From assembly GCF_001625215.2 (NCBI RefSeq), contig NC_030381.2, positions 1,079,131 to 1,143,130 on the forward strand: a stretch of DNA of 64,000 nt, read 5' to 3'. Every line of letters starts with the position of its first letter. Within the stretch, counting starts at the first letter, position 1. Positions 1 to 10,800 of this stretch are shown here, one piece after another. The notes below the pieces were generated by a model, which worked only from the letters and a program-made list of their open reading frames with translations, was not told the DNA's origin and made no database searches. Both the position numbers and the translations under genes were made by a program. This stretch comes from Daucus carota subsp. sativus (lineage: Eukaryota > Streptophyta > Magnoliopsida > Apiales > Apiaceae).

Positions 1-1660
1 ATATTGTATGTATGTACAAATAACCTCGTATACAAAAATTGCCTTAAGATATTGCATAACCTATAACAATTAGATAAAGGTACAGATGGATCAAAATGCT
101 TTCATTTATAGTGTCGCTTACACCAGTTTCTGCCTTTAAGAGTTTAGAATGAAGTATCAGATGCCTGCATTTCAACAAAGTCATTAAAGAATGGTAGCTC
201 CGCTAGACTTGTAAAAAATCAAAAACTCATAAGAGATATACCCTTACTTTATTACCTTATACTATAAATGACAATATGCAAGAGAAATCAGGCTGGATAA
301 AATATTTTCCAATTAAGTAATCTATAATGCACTGACATTCAATCACTTTTTACTGATGCAATTCGATATATTTAGTAAATACCACAGGAGCTAGCAAGTG
401 CATTTATCCCATGGATAGGAGAACCTTCATTTCTTAACAATCAGGGTTTGAGTGTCAGTGGTGATATGGGAGCTTGAGTGGGCTAGCTGACCTCTTTAAG
501 ACTTGCTTGTTTTTGTTTAAGAGAAAGCAAAAGAAACAGAGTATCCAGATGCACAATAACGTATGTTTGGGCAAAACGATCGACTAAGTGGAGAGGGGAT
601 TTAGCATATTATGCATGAGCACCAGATTCTAAAGACTAATATGAAAGTTACCTGGTACATGTTGATAGTGATAAGCCAGCTTTGAGTAGTCAAATTTGCG
701 ATTATTTTAATTTCGCATTGCTCATAACCCATAAATATTAAAATGGTACCTGCAAAAACCATGAACATAATCACTCAATCTAAATCAGGCATGTGATTAT
801 AGAAAAGACAGCATGTGATATGACTGATGAGTGATGAGTATGGGTTACTCAATCCCAGTTATGACCTCTGGAAGAACCAAGTGCAAGATGAAATGACAAG
901 AGGAAAGATACCAATAAAGGGTGTCATATCTGCAAGGGTTAGTATAACGGATACCTCTCATGATAGTAAGAGATTAATGATTCAAGCACTTACAGAGATT
1001 TGTGTGGGACCAAAAGTAGCAGGAAGTTACATTGAATGGCTAGAAATGAGATCAGATAACAATACTACAATCTTGTATACATGGAATCTCAATTTCACGA
1101 AGACTGCCCTTAAAAGCAGGAAAATCAGCTTTCTATGCCGCACATTGTCAGCATAACTATTACACTAAATATTACCTAAGAGGTAACAATTTTCACAAAC
1201 ATTCCAGTTCAGATATATGTGCATACATCTGTGTGTGTGAGTTTCTGTAGAACCCCTGTCAGTTGCTTTCAAGAATCATGACCCCCACACGGGAGTCTAC
1301 AGGCCTTTCAAGACTTCGACATGTACAGTGATAAGAGGATTCGGTGCAAGGGGATATCGTATATAACTATATATTAATATTAACATAATAGAAATCTATG
1401 TTTGATGATATGCATTGTATAACCTCTACTGCCTAGTTCTTAACATAACAAACAAACATTTCATCAAAGTCAAAAACCAAAAACATAACTTAATCATCCA
1501 AAACACAAAAACTCGACCTAAATTTCCAATTTTGCGTATGTGAATATAAACGTCAATACTTTTATGTGCTAGTTCACACCAATATTTGTTTTTTGTGGAA
1601 GTAATTAGCACTGATTTCAAGTACGAAAAGTGAAAATAAAATCGTAAATCAGCATTGTAC
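1..1660. other. Left edge, no recognised gene
   Basis: AT-rich sequence with no gene I can name. One plus-strand open frame of 109 codons runs from an ATG at 827 to a stop at 1156. It contains a stretch reading GVISARVSITDTSHDSKRL and has no motif I recognise. It has no visible splice partners, so it may be chance or a gene fragment. I looked on the minus strand for the second exon of the reductase relic at 1661-1756 and did not find its conserved DRLPTPFGLVR block. Confidence 0.3.
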
Positions 1661-1756
1661 CTTTTTGGCAGTGTAAAAACCAGCAGGGCCGCTTGCAACG
1701 ACGCAGTCGCGCAATGGACGAGAAGAAAACGTTGAATAGCATCTCCTCAGAAACAT
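1661..1756 (-). pseudogene. MFDR-like NADPH:adrenodoxin/ferredoxin oxidoreductase, relic first exon
   Basis: The minus strand encodes 32 residues that start MFLRRCYSTFSSRPLRDC and continue with VVASGPAGFYTAKK. It ends exactly at a GT donor (1660-1659). This matches the N-terminus of plant mitochondrial adrenodoxin-reductase-like flavoproteins: a short Arg/Ser-rich presequence, then the FAD-binding Rossmann loop, normally VVGSGPAGFYTA. Family members pass electrons from NADPH to mitochondrial ferredoxin. Here the first glycine of the GxGxxG loop is alanine, which should weaken FAD binding. No later exon is seen before the window edge, about 1.6 kb away. An in-frame upstream ATG exists, but the chosen start gives the family-like presequence. 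The Athila-like element inserted about 340 bp upstream. A decayed copy is most likely; a live gene with a very long first intron is not excluded. Confidence 0.55.
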
Positions 1757-2095
1757 TTTTGCGGTGCAAGATCTCCTGAGAAACATTTTCACTCTCGACT
1801 TTAGTTTTTTTTTTATATAATTATCAAGCGAAGGGTGTAATATCTCAGAAGCAAGCTGAAGTTTAAATTGAAAACAATCCATATAATACTAACTTTTCTT
1901 AGGCAATTTGTCGAACAGGTGATAGCTGCCAACACATATAAAGCTCCATTCATATAGACACGGCTTAGTTACTTTACAATAATCAAATCGCCAAATCAGG
2001 CGAGAAGCATACCTTGGAAAAAATTTCCTTAGCAGGCTAGAAACATACCGTGGGGAAAAAATCCTCAGCAAAATAATTCCAGCGGCGTCCGCCGA
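1757..2095 (-). other. Short duplicated blocks upstream of the reductase relic
   Basis: Two near-identical minus-strand blocks, each encoding MFLRR (around 1741-1790), are followed further upstream by a related pair near 2008-2068 that reads FSPRYVSSLLRKFFPRYAS. They look like small tandem duplications of the presequence region. The last five bases, 2091-2095 (GCCGA), are the left target-site duplication of the retrotransposon. Confidence 0.3.
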
Positions 2096-4405
2096 TGATG
2101 TGCTAGAAAATGATACTTTCAGATCGCAAGCGCACGATCACCGTTTTAATATTTATGATTCGTCCACAGAGATTAAAATAATTTTCGCAAATCTTTACTT
2201 AAAACCTAGGCGGAATAGAACAATTAGTGAGTGAGAAGGGGTTTTATCTAAATTAAATCTAAAATTATCAAGTCTAAGAGGAAAATTGATTAACCTAATT
2301 AATTATCAGCTAAATCGTTAATCCAATTATTTTATGAAAACAATTGAAAAGAAACTAATTAATTGATTTATCTAATTTACGAGGAATACTAGACAATTGA
2401 AATCAAATTAGCACAAAACAGCACCATGAATCACAGCTAATGACAACTCGACTTGGCCATACACAAAACTATTTAAAATGGCAGAATTTAACAATAAGCA
2501 CAGAAGCTATAACCACAAACTCCAGCGTAAATTTTAACTAACAACTAGGCTAGCATTGGCTTCAACCAAAAATCATTAACGCACACTCTAACTAGTATAC
2601 TCGATGAAATCCCAGCAAAGCTCGGGTTAATCTCGACTAAAACTTGACATCAAAACCAAAGAACAAGACTCAGCCTACAAACCAACACTCCAAAACAAAA
2701 CCACCAGACTTTACACTTAAGATTAATAAAACAAACTAAAAGACAAATGAGCTAAAAACAGGATCTCGACGGAAGCTCAAGAACGAAAACAGAAACTCGG
2801 CAACTCAGAACATTCATCTTTCAAAAACAGAACTAAAAACTGAAGAACCCAGCAAGACAGAGCATGAACTCGCACGATTTCAAACCCAGATACGACTCGA
2901 AACAGAACTCGGAAATGCAGCAAAGAAAATCGACTTAAACAGCGGATTAAACTACAGGACTCGATAGCGGACTCAGAATCATAAACAAAGCACAAACCCA
3001 GAACTCGGCAAGGAACAAACATTCAAGAACAACAAACTACACAACTCATTACAAACTCGGTACAGGGCATGAACATGGTACTGGACTCGGCTAAACTCAG
3101 AACAACGCGATAATGAAACGGAAAAGAGAAAGTCACAAAACGCAGTAAACGGAAAGCCAAGTAAAGATAAACAGTGGTATTTTGAACGAAAATCAAATAG
3201 GGGAAAAACGGAATGGGTTTGAACTAAACGAATGGAAAACAGGGGAGTGGGGAATGGGGTTTTAAAGAAAAACAACACATGTGCTGCAGGTGAGGTTTTT
3301 TATAAAATAAAACAAAATCTACGAAACTTTGATGTAAGTGGGTTTAAAGAAAACGAGTGTTGATAGTTTACTAATAAAAATGAAGCTGCCGAATTAAGAA
3401 TAAACTGCCGAACTGATAACTTGAAATCTGGAAAGTTAAGACTCTAACACAAATTAATTTTGTGCTAGGACTTAAGTTTCTACCAAAAATTAAATCTAAA
3501 TGTAAAGAGAGCTACAACTAATAAGTGGCTCCTTCCAATCTACAAACAACTTTGAACATTGTAGTTAGAGGAAGATTTCATAGCCAAAGGAAACATAAAG
3601 AACAAGAATGTAAGAACAAATATGAAATTTTGCATTAAAATATTAAAATGTGTTTACAAAAGGAGGAGAGAGCATACAAATTAAAACTAGATCTAGACTA
3701 GAGAAAGGAGGCTACTAAAAGAAGAAAATCCTAGGTTTAAAAAGATGATTACAAGTAAAGGGGGTGGGGGTATTTATAGCTAGAAATGTAGGGTTTAGGG
3801 GTAGGGTGGCTACATCTAATCCATCCATGTGTGATGTGTGTTGGGTAAATCATAGCCATCCATGTGCCCCCTTGCTTGCCAACTTTCTTTGATTTTCTTC
3901 TTTTCTTTTCTTTTTTTTCTCCCTTTCACTACGCCATATATGGCCTATCGCAATGGTGCAAACACGAGTGTTGCAAAATTATGTTGCATTAGAGGCACTA
4001 ATCCATACCTATCGCAACGATAGCCATTCATGTCCATTTGATGTTGCAATAGCCAACACTATATGTTGCATAGAGTATTGGTAAAATAATTTTTGTAATA
4101 TGATAATAAAATGTGCATATAATATGATTAATTTATTAAATATAATATTTTAAACATGAAATATTAAAATATAATTATTATATCAAATAATCAGATTATA
4201 CTTAAAATAATAAAATTTGAAACTAATTAATTATTTCTAAGCAATTACAATGCAACTGAATTACATTTTTAAAAATATCAAATACATAATAAATTTATAT
4301 TTTTAAATAATTAATAAATTCAAAGTAAACTGAAATATTAATATAAAATATAAAAAATAAATAAATTTGGGTGTTCCCGCTGCTGAAAAAGCGAGCGGCA
4401 AACTT

Positions 4406-4432
4406 CCCCCCCCCCCCCCCCCCCCCCCCCCC
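4406..4432 (+). repeat. Poly(C) run of 27 bases
   Basis: An uninterrupted homopolymer of C inside the CACTA element. It sits just before a CTC- and CCGCTC-rich stretch that resembles a plant 5' leader. Long C runs are hard to sequence, so the exact length may be an assembly estimate. Confidence 0.9.
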
Positions 4433-4439
4433 GTTTCAT

Positions 4440-4860
4440 TTCGAGAGACAAAAACAAACAAAACAATTAATCGGGGCTTTCAAACACAATACACACTCAC
4501 TCCGCTCACACAAACAAAACTCACTCACCTCCGCTCAAACTCACCCCTCTCCGCTGCTCAAATCCACCTCTCCGCTCAGATACACCGTCTCCGCCGCTCA
4601 CACTCACCTGTAATTAGGTAAATTCGGGGTTTCAGGTTTTCAATCATGGCTTCGATTCAGGGCTTCGATTCAGAGCTTCTTCAATCGACGGAATTAGGGC
4701 TTTCTTTTCTTCATTTTGTTTTTACGTTGCTTTTCACTGTTATGTTCTTATTTTGTGTCTTTATTTTCCTTAGGGCTTCGATTAAATTGGGGTTTTACTG
4801 GAACTAGGGCTAGCTTCGATTTGCAGCTTCGATTTGCTTGGATTTAAGGTAAAATCCGCT
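4440..4860 (+). other. Gene-like leader inside the CACTA element
   Basis: A CTC/CCGCTC-rich stretch (4495-4610) is followed by an ATG at 4646 that opens MASIQGFDSELLQSTELG. The motif GGGCTTCGATT recurs several times to about 4830. This has the look of a captured 5' UTR and first exon, but I recognise no product and the frame closes after about 50 codons. It could instead be ordinary element sequence. Confidence 0.3.
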
Positions 4861-4938
4861 ATAATCCTTTGATTTTCACCTTGAATACATGCTTTGTTTT
4901 TGATTTTATATGTAAATGTATGTGTATTTTGTGTTGTG

Positions 4939-4939
<1 letters not shown>

Positions 4940-4992
<53 letters not shown>

Positions 4993-5130
4993 TCCCACCC
5001 ACACTCTCTCTGTCTGTCTCTCTGTCTCTCTCCCCTCTCTCTCTCTGTCTCACTCTCTCCCTCCCCCCTCCCTCTCACACTCTCTCTGCCTCTCTCTCCC
5101 CCTCTCCCCCTCTGTCTCTCCCCCTTCTTA
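4940..5130 (+). repeat. (CT)n microsatellite and degenerate CT-rich tract
   Basis: About 48 bases of pure TC repeat give way to an imperfect C/T tract up to about 5130. Open frames predicted through it on both strands (Ser/Leu-rich or Arg/Glu-rich) are artefacts of the dinucleotide repeat. Confidence 0.9.
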
Positions 5131-5937
5131 GAGTCTATGTTAATTTGAGCTATTTGACTTAAGTTTTGTATTTTTTTTTAAATTTTATATGTAAATGCTT
5201 GTGTAATGTTGTGTATTTTTTTAGATTTGAATGATTTAACTGTTCAACTTGTGATATCATATAATTACTGTAAATGTGTGTTTGCTTATAACGATTTAAG
5301 ATTTGTATGGAATTAAGTAATTAAGTATAGTTACTGTTAAATTAAGAATAGCATATAATAAATTAAGATAGTATTCCTGATATAATAATATTTAGACTTT
5401 GGATGTTCTTTTTTTCTTAAGCTTGTCTTGCTCTGTGCTAGCCTATAACTGGCGGTGCTAGCTGCTAGGTTCTCCATGTTGTCTCCATCTCCAGTAGTAA
5501 TAGTATTAACCTATTTCCTGCTTTTGGGTATATTTTGGTCATCAACTAGTTGGTAAATTAAGGATTTGGTAATTTCTTTTGTTTTAGTTTGGTGAATTGT
5601 GAATTGTGCTTTTGGTTGGAGTTGGTGAATTGTGGATTTGGTTGGAGTTGGTAGCTGCTTGGATTTGGTTGAACTTGTGTAGCTATTTTGGTTTGTAGAT
5701 GTTGAATTGGTTGGATTTATTGGGAATTTTAATATTTTAAACAGTATATTTTCAATTTGTTTCATGAAAAAATGTTGCCATTGATTCATAAAATGTTGCA
5801 GCTTGATGTAATAAAATGTTAAAAAGCTCTCTTTAATGTTGCACTAGCTCATATCTATGTTGCAGTTGTATAAGAAAATGTTGCAATTGCATAACTAATA
5901 TGTTGCAGTAGAATAACAGGTGTCCATATGTGGGACT

Positions 5938-6084
5938 GACACGTGTCTCCATATGGTAGAGACACGTGTCTTCATCAGGTAGTGACACGTGTCACCAGAC
6001 TGTAGAGACACGTGTCACCATCTGGTAGAGACACGTGTCAGCGTCCCATAGAGACACGTGTCAGCCACTAGACTGACACGTGGC
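5938..6084. promoter_or_regulatory. Array of seven G-box palindromes (GACACGTGTC) at 23-bp spacing
   Basis: Copies start at 5938, 5961, 5984, 6007, 6030, 6053 and 6075. Six are the perfect 10-bp palindrome GACACGTGTC and the last is GACACGTGGC. Spacing is 23 bp, then 22 for the last step. The spacers vary but often end GGTAGA or TAGA. CACGTG is the plant G-box, with an ACGT core bound by bZIP factors (ABF/HY5 type) and bHLH factors (PIF/MYC type). That this array binds them is inference. It lies about 315 bp from the right terminus of the CACTA element. Confidence 0.85.
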
Positions 6085-6526
6085 ACTGGGGACCCAGAAG
6101 TGGGGCCCACATGTGGGACCCACAAATGGGTCCCGTTTTTTTTTAAAATAAGGAGGTCTAACGTAACATAAAATATTTGTTGCTATAAGGTAGTCAGATG
6201 TTGCAATAGCGGTCTATTGTGACAGAAAAGCCCGTGTTGCAGTAGGTAACCATTATGTTGCAATAGAAGCCTAGGGCAACATCGAAAAAAGCAACTTAAA
6301 TTTTATGTTGCAATAGCCAATTTTCGGGCTATGGCAACATATTTGGGGGTTATTGCATCATTTTTTTTGATGTTGTTGAAGGCCATATATGGCGTAGTGT
6401 TTTTCTTGCATTTTCTCTTCTTTCTTTATTTATCTACAATTTCCTGAAATAAAATAAATAAGCGATTAATACTACGAAAATGAACAAAAAATAGGCACTT
6501 AAATATGCAAAAATATGGACTAATCA

Positions 6527-7807
6527 AACTTCCCCATACCTATCTTTTGCTCGTCCTCGAGTAAAATCAAAAGAAAAGAAAATAAACTTAGAAAACTAGA
6601 TGCGATTCCTAGGCTCCTTTTCGTAGGCGTGACGGGTGATTTTAGGTTCACCAACCCGTTAAACTCGTAGACGATCTCTACAAGAGGAGTTTTGTCTCCT
6701 AAGGGTTTACAGAAGATATACCCATAAAATCTTTGAGACATTCTAGCAAGTGTCTACTCGACTCTACTCTAATTTCGTTGGTGTTAACAAAAAGCGTTTT
6801 TAAGGAAAATACGACTTAAAGACTCATCTACTAATAATCAAGATACAGTTTTCTCTAATCTATTTGCATCGACACAAAGATTTACTAGAAATCCAAGGAG
6901 TGTAAGTAATTTAAGGCCTTTGATGGATCCTAATTGTCTAATAACACTTTCTCTTTTTCAACCAATTTTGAACTGACCCAATCTCTATCGAAACAAATAT
7001 CTAGCCAAACTTCACAAACTCTTATTCTCTTTTTTTTTTCTTTTTTTTTTTTTTTTTTTTTTGCATTGACTTTATTTTGTCCGTTTTCTTAGGCAAACAA
7101 TGTTACCCATGTAGCGAGCTTTGGGTCAGTGACTCCCAAACCAAACGGTCTTAGGGCACTAGGTTTTGAAATCCCCCGACGGACTTAATTGCTCGAATAA
7201 CAAAGGCCACAAAACGAGACTAGCCAATCTACTTTTGCCCATTTATCTAAAGATTTTATCTATAAAGAACAATGGGTATTGAAGTAGTTATTCCTTTTCT
7301 TTTTCTATCTCTCCTTTTTTTTTTATTCGCAAAGGTTCGATTCGACATTGTTTCAACATGTGGGTTCTCTCTCAGGTATCGAATAATATCACTAGACAAT
7401 CTCTCCATCAAAGGTCTCGTGCAAAAGTGTGTGCCATCTTGGAATTTAAAGTACAAATCGGTCGATACAAGCTTCAAAAAGACAACCTTACTCAACTACG
7501 TTCAAATTATCTAAAAGACACTACATATATATACTTTTCGAAAACATGCTAAACACCAACTACTCCTAAAGTTCGAGTGAGGGAAAGACAACTTAGCTAA
7601 AAGAATCTCTATTTTTGGATTTTCTAATTTTTTCATTTTTTAGGGATTTTCATTTTTTAAGAATTACACTAAAGCCCTCCCCATACCTAAATCATGCATT
7701 GTCCTCAATGTATGCAAAAGAGAGAATTGAAATGAGAGAGTAAAGAGGAAAAATACCTGAATAGGAGATGAAGGGATTTTTATTAACTACTGAAGCAACT
7801 TACATGA
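6527..7807 (-). other. Non-coding 3' internal region of the retrotransposon, with polypurine tract
   Basis: In element orientation this follows pol and precedes the 3' LTR. No env-like frame is present; the longest frames are about 75-80 codons and unconvincing. The polypurine candidate next to the LTR reads GGTATGGGGAAGTT on the minus strand (6527-6540). A second tract with the same GGTATGGGGA core lies at about 7674-7690. T-rich runs occur at 7029-7062. Confidence 0.6.
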
Positions 7808-10800
7808 TCAAGGGTCGACGAGGTGGATGACCTCTTCCTCCGAATCAACAGGCAATTCTAAAAATGGTTTAAGGCGTTGACCATTAACTTTAAAAACATT
7901 ACCATTTTTAGGATCCTGAATTTCAATAGCACCGTGAGGAAACACAACTTGAACAATGTAAGGTCCATTCCATCTAGAACGCAACTTACCGGGAAACAAA
8001 TGAAGCCTAGAATTATAGAGAAGAACTTTCTGGCCGGGAGAAAAGGATTTTCTCAAAATGGTCTTATCATGGAATGCCTTAGTTCTCTCTTTGTAAATTT
8101 TAGCATTTTCGTAGGCATCATTTCTAAGTTCGTCCAACTCACTCAATTGCAACTTCCGATGACTACCGGCGGTGGGTAAGTCGAAGTTCAATTCTCTAAT
8201 GGCCCACATGGCCCTATGCTCTAACTCAACCGGCAAATGGCAAGCTTTACCATACACAAGTCTACAAGGAGACATTCCTAAGACGGTCTTAAAGGCGGTC
8301 CGATAGGCCCATAAGGCGTCTATCAACTTGGTGGACCAATCCTTCCTATTCGAGTTGACCGTCTTTTCTAAGATTTGCTTAATTTGCCGGTTCGAAACCT
8401 CTACCTGGCCACTAGTTTGAGGATGATAAGGGGTAGCAAGCCTATGAGTGATGGAGTACTTCTTAAGAAGGGACTCGAATTGACGATTCTTGAAATGCGT
8501 CCCTTGGTCACTAATGATAGCCCTAGGTGTACCAAATCGAGAAAAGATATTCTCTTTAAGGAATCGAAGGACAACTTTGTTGTCATTGGACCGGGTCGGG
8601 ATGGCTTCTACCCACTTAGAAACGTAATCTACCGCTAGAAGGATGTAAAGGTGGCCAAACGAACTAGGGAATGGGCCCATGAAATCTATGCCCCACACAT
8701 CAAAGAGCTCTATAACAAGGATTGGGCTCATAGGCATCATGTTCCTCCTAGTGATTCTTCCTAGATGTTGACACCTACTACATGCGGAACAATACTCGGC
8801 AGCATCCTTAAACAAACTAGGCCAATAAAAACCACATTGGAGGATTTTAGCGGCGGTCTTCTTCGCACTAAAATGACCTCCACATGCTTGATCGTGACAA
8901 AACAAGAGGATGCTATGAAACTCACTATTTGGGACACACCTCCTAATGATTTGGTCGGGACAATGCTTAAAGAGATACGGGTCATCCCAAAAGAAATGTT
9001 TCACTTGAGAAAAGAACTTGGCTTTATCATTTTTGGACCATGTCGAGGGAATGTCACCGGTTGCTAAGTAATTGACTATGTCGGCGAACCAAGGGAGAGT
9101 GGAAATCGAGAGAAGGTGTTCGTCGGGAAAGGACTCGCTTAAGGGCAAGTCATTAGTGGATTCAACCACTAATCGAGAGAGGTGATCGGCAACGACATTC
9201 TCGCAACCTTTCTTATCCCTAATCTCTAAGTCAAACTCTTGGAGCAACAACACCCATCTAATCAATCGGGCTTTAGAGTCTTTCTTGGAGAAAAGATACT
9301 TAAGAGCGGCATGGTCGGTGTAAATAATGATTTTGGACCCGATAAGATAAGAGCGAAATTTTTCTAAGGCAAAGACTACGGCTAGAAGTTCCTTCTCGGT
9401 GGTAGAGTAATTGAGTTGGGCATCATTTAAGGTCTTACTAGCGTAGTAAATGACGTGAGGCCTCTTATCTATTCGTTGTCCTAAAACCGCTCCTATGGCA
9501 TAATCGGATGCGTCACACATAAGCTCAAAAGGTTGACTCCAATCGGGAGACTTCATGATCGGGGCCGAAGTCAATTCTCTCTTAAGGTCTTCGAAGGCAT
9601 GAACACACTCACTTGTGAACTCAAATTTGACATCCTTAGCTAGAAGGTTGGTCAAAGGTCGGGCCTTTTTGCTAAAATCTTGGATGAATCTACGATAAAA
9701 TCCCGCATGTCCAAGGAAAGAACGAATTTCCTTAACGGACTTGGGAGGAGGGAGATTAGCTATTAGGTCGACCTTAGCCTTGTCTACTTCGATCCCTTTT
9801 TCAGAAATTTTGTGTCCTAAAACGATTCCCTCTTTAACCATGAAATGACATTTCTCCCAATTTAACACTAGATCCGTTTCCTCACATCTTTTCAAAACTA
9901 AGTCTAGATTGTTAAGGCATTGGTGAAAAGATGGACCAAAGATGGAAAAGTCATCTATGAAGACTTCTAGAAAGTCACCTATCATTTCCGAGAAGATGCT
10001 AGTCATGCACCTTTGGAACGTGGACGGGCCCGTGGTTAGGCCGAAAGCTAGACGTCTATAAGCGAAAGTTCCAAAAGGGCAAGTAAAGGTGGTCTTTTCT
10101 TGGTCTTCGGGTGCAATTGGGATTTGAAAATATCCCGAGTAACCATCTAAGAAGCAATAAAACGCATGACCCGCTAACCTCTCTAGCATTTGATCGATAA
10201 AGGGCAAAGGAAAATGATCTTTTCTAGTGACGGCATTGAGCTTCCTAAAGTCTATACACATTCTCCAACCGGATTGGACACGTGTTGGAACTTGCTCATT
10301 GTTCTCATTGGTTACCAAAGTAATGCCCGACTTCTTAGGCACTACATGGACGGGACTCACCCACTTGCTATCGGAAATGGGATAAATGATCCCATTGTCT
10401 AAGCACTTAAGAATCTCTTTCTTAACTACCTCCATCATGGGAGGATTCAACCTCCTTTGAGGTTCTCTCACGGGCTTGGCATCTTCTACCAAATGAATCC
10501 TATGTTGGACAATCGCCGGGCTAATTCCTTTAATGTCCGAAATGCTCCACCCTATGGCTCCCTTATGCTTTCTAAGGATTCCTAAAAGTTCTTCCTCTTG
10601 TGACGTAGTCAAATTAGAGGCAATGATAACGGGATAAGACTCGTTAGGGCCTAGAAAAGCATACTTAAGAGTGTCGGGAAGAGGTTTGAGTTCTACTTCC
10701 GGCGGTTGTGACTCAACGGTTTTCTTAGGTAAAGGCAAATGCTCGGGTTCAACATCACGCTCTTGATTTGTTGTAGGAATGGTGGATTCTAACATTTGGT

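Larger units (their letters stand above)
3927..6399. mobile_element. Non-autonomous CACTA (En/Spm-type) DNA transposon nested in the 3' LTR
   Basis: The 2473-bp element has perfect 19-bp terminal inverted repeats, CACTACGCCATATATGGCC at 3927-3945 and its complement at 6381-6399. The target duplication is TTT (3924-3926 and 6400-6402). The unoccupied site is visible in the other LTR, which proves the exact ends. Both ends carry many direct and inverted copies of a TGTTGCAATAG-like subterminal motif (for example near 4042, 6200, 6256 and 6306), as expected for transposase-binding repeats. No transposase frame is present, so it needs a helper. The interior holds a C27 run, a CT-rich tract, a gene-like leader near 4440-4660 and the G-box array at 5938-6084. 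Confidence 0.95.
2096..6526 (-). repeat. 3' LTR of the Athila-like element, split by a CACTA insertion
   Basis: Sequence 2096-3926 plus 6403-6526 matches 14203-16157 base for base apart from two substitutions I noticed. The interruption is the CACTA element at 3927-6399 and its duplicated TTT. The small open frames here (2777-3022 and 2979-3278, minus) recur identically in the other LTR and are not genes. Confidence 0.95.

Noticed and set aside
827-1156. 109-codon frame as a gene
   Set aside because: No recognised family, splice context or neighbours; kept only as a note in the left-edge entry.
2777-3278. Two minus-strand open frames of 81 and 99 codons, also at 14884-15385
   Set aside because: They are identical in both LTRs and overlap in different phases. 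Their conservation follows from LTR identity, not from coding.
4782-5162. Several overlapping Arg/Glu- and Ser/Leu-rich frames on both strands
   Set aside because: They are translations of the CT dinucleotide tract.
5938-6084. Regular repeat and spacer pattern that resembles a CRISPR array
   Set aside because: The repeat is a 10-bp palindrome with 13-bp spacers in a plant transposon; size and context do not fit CRISPR.
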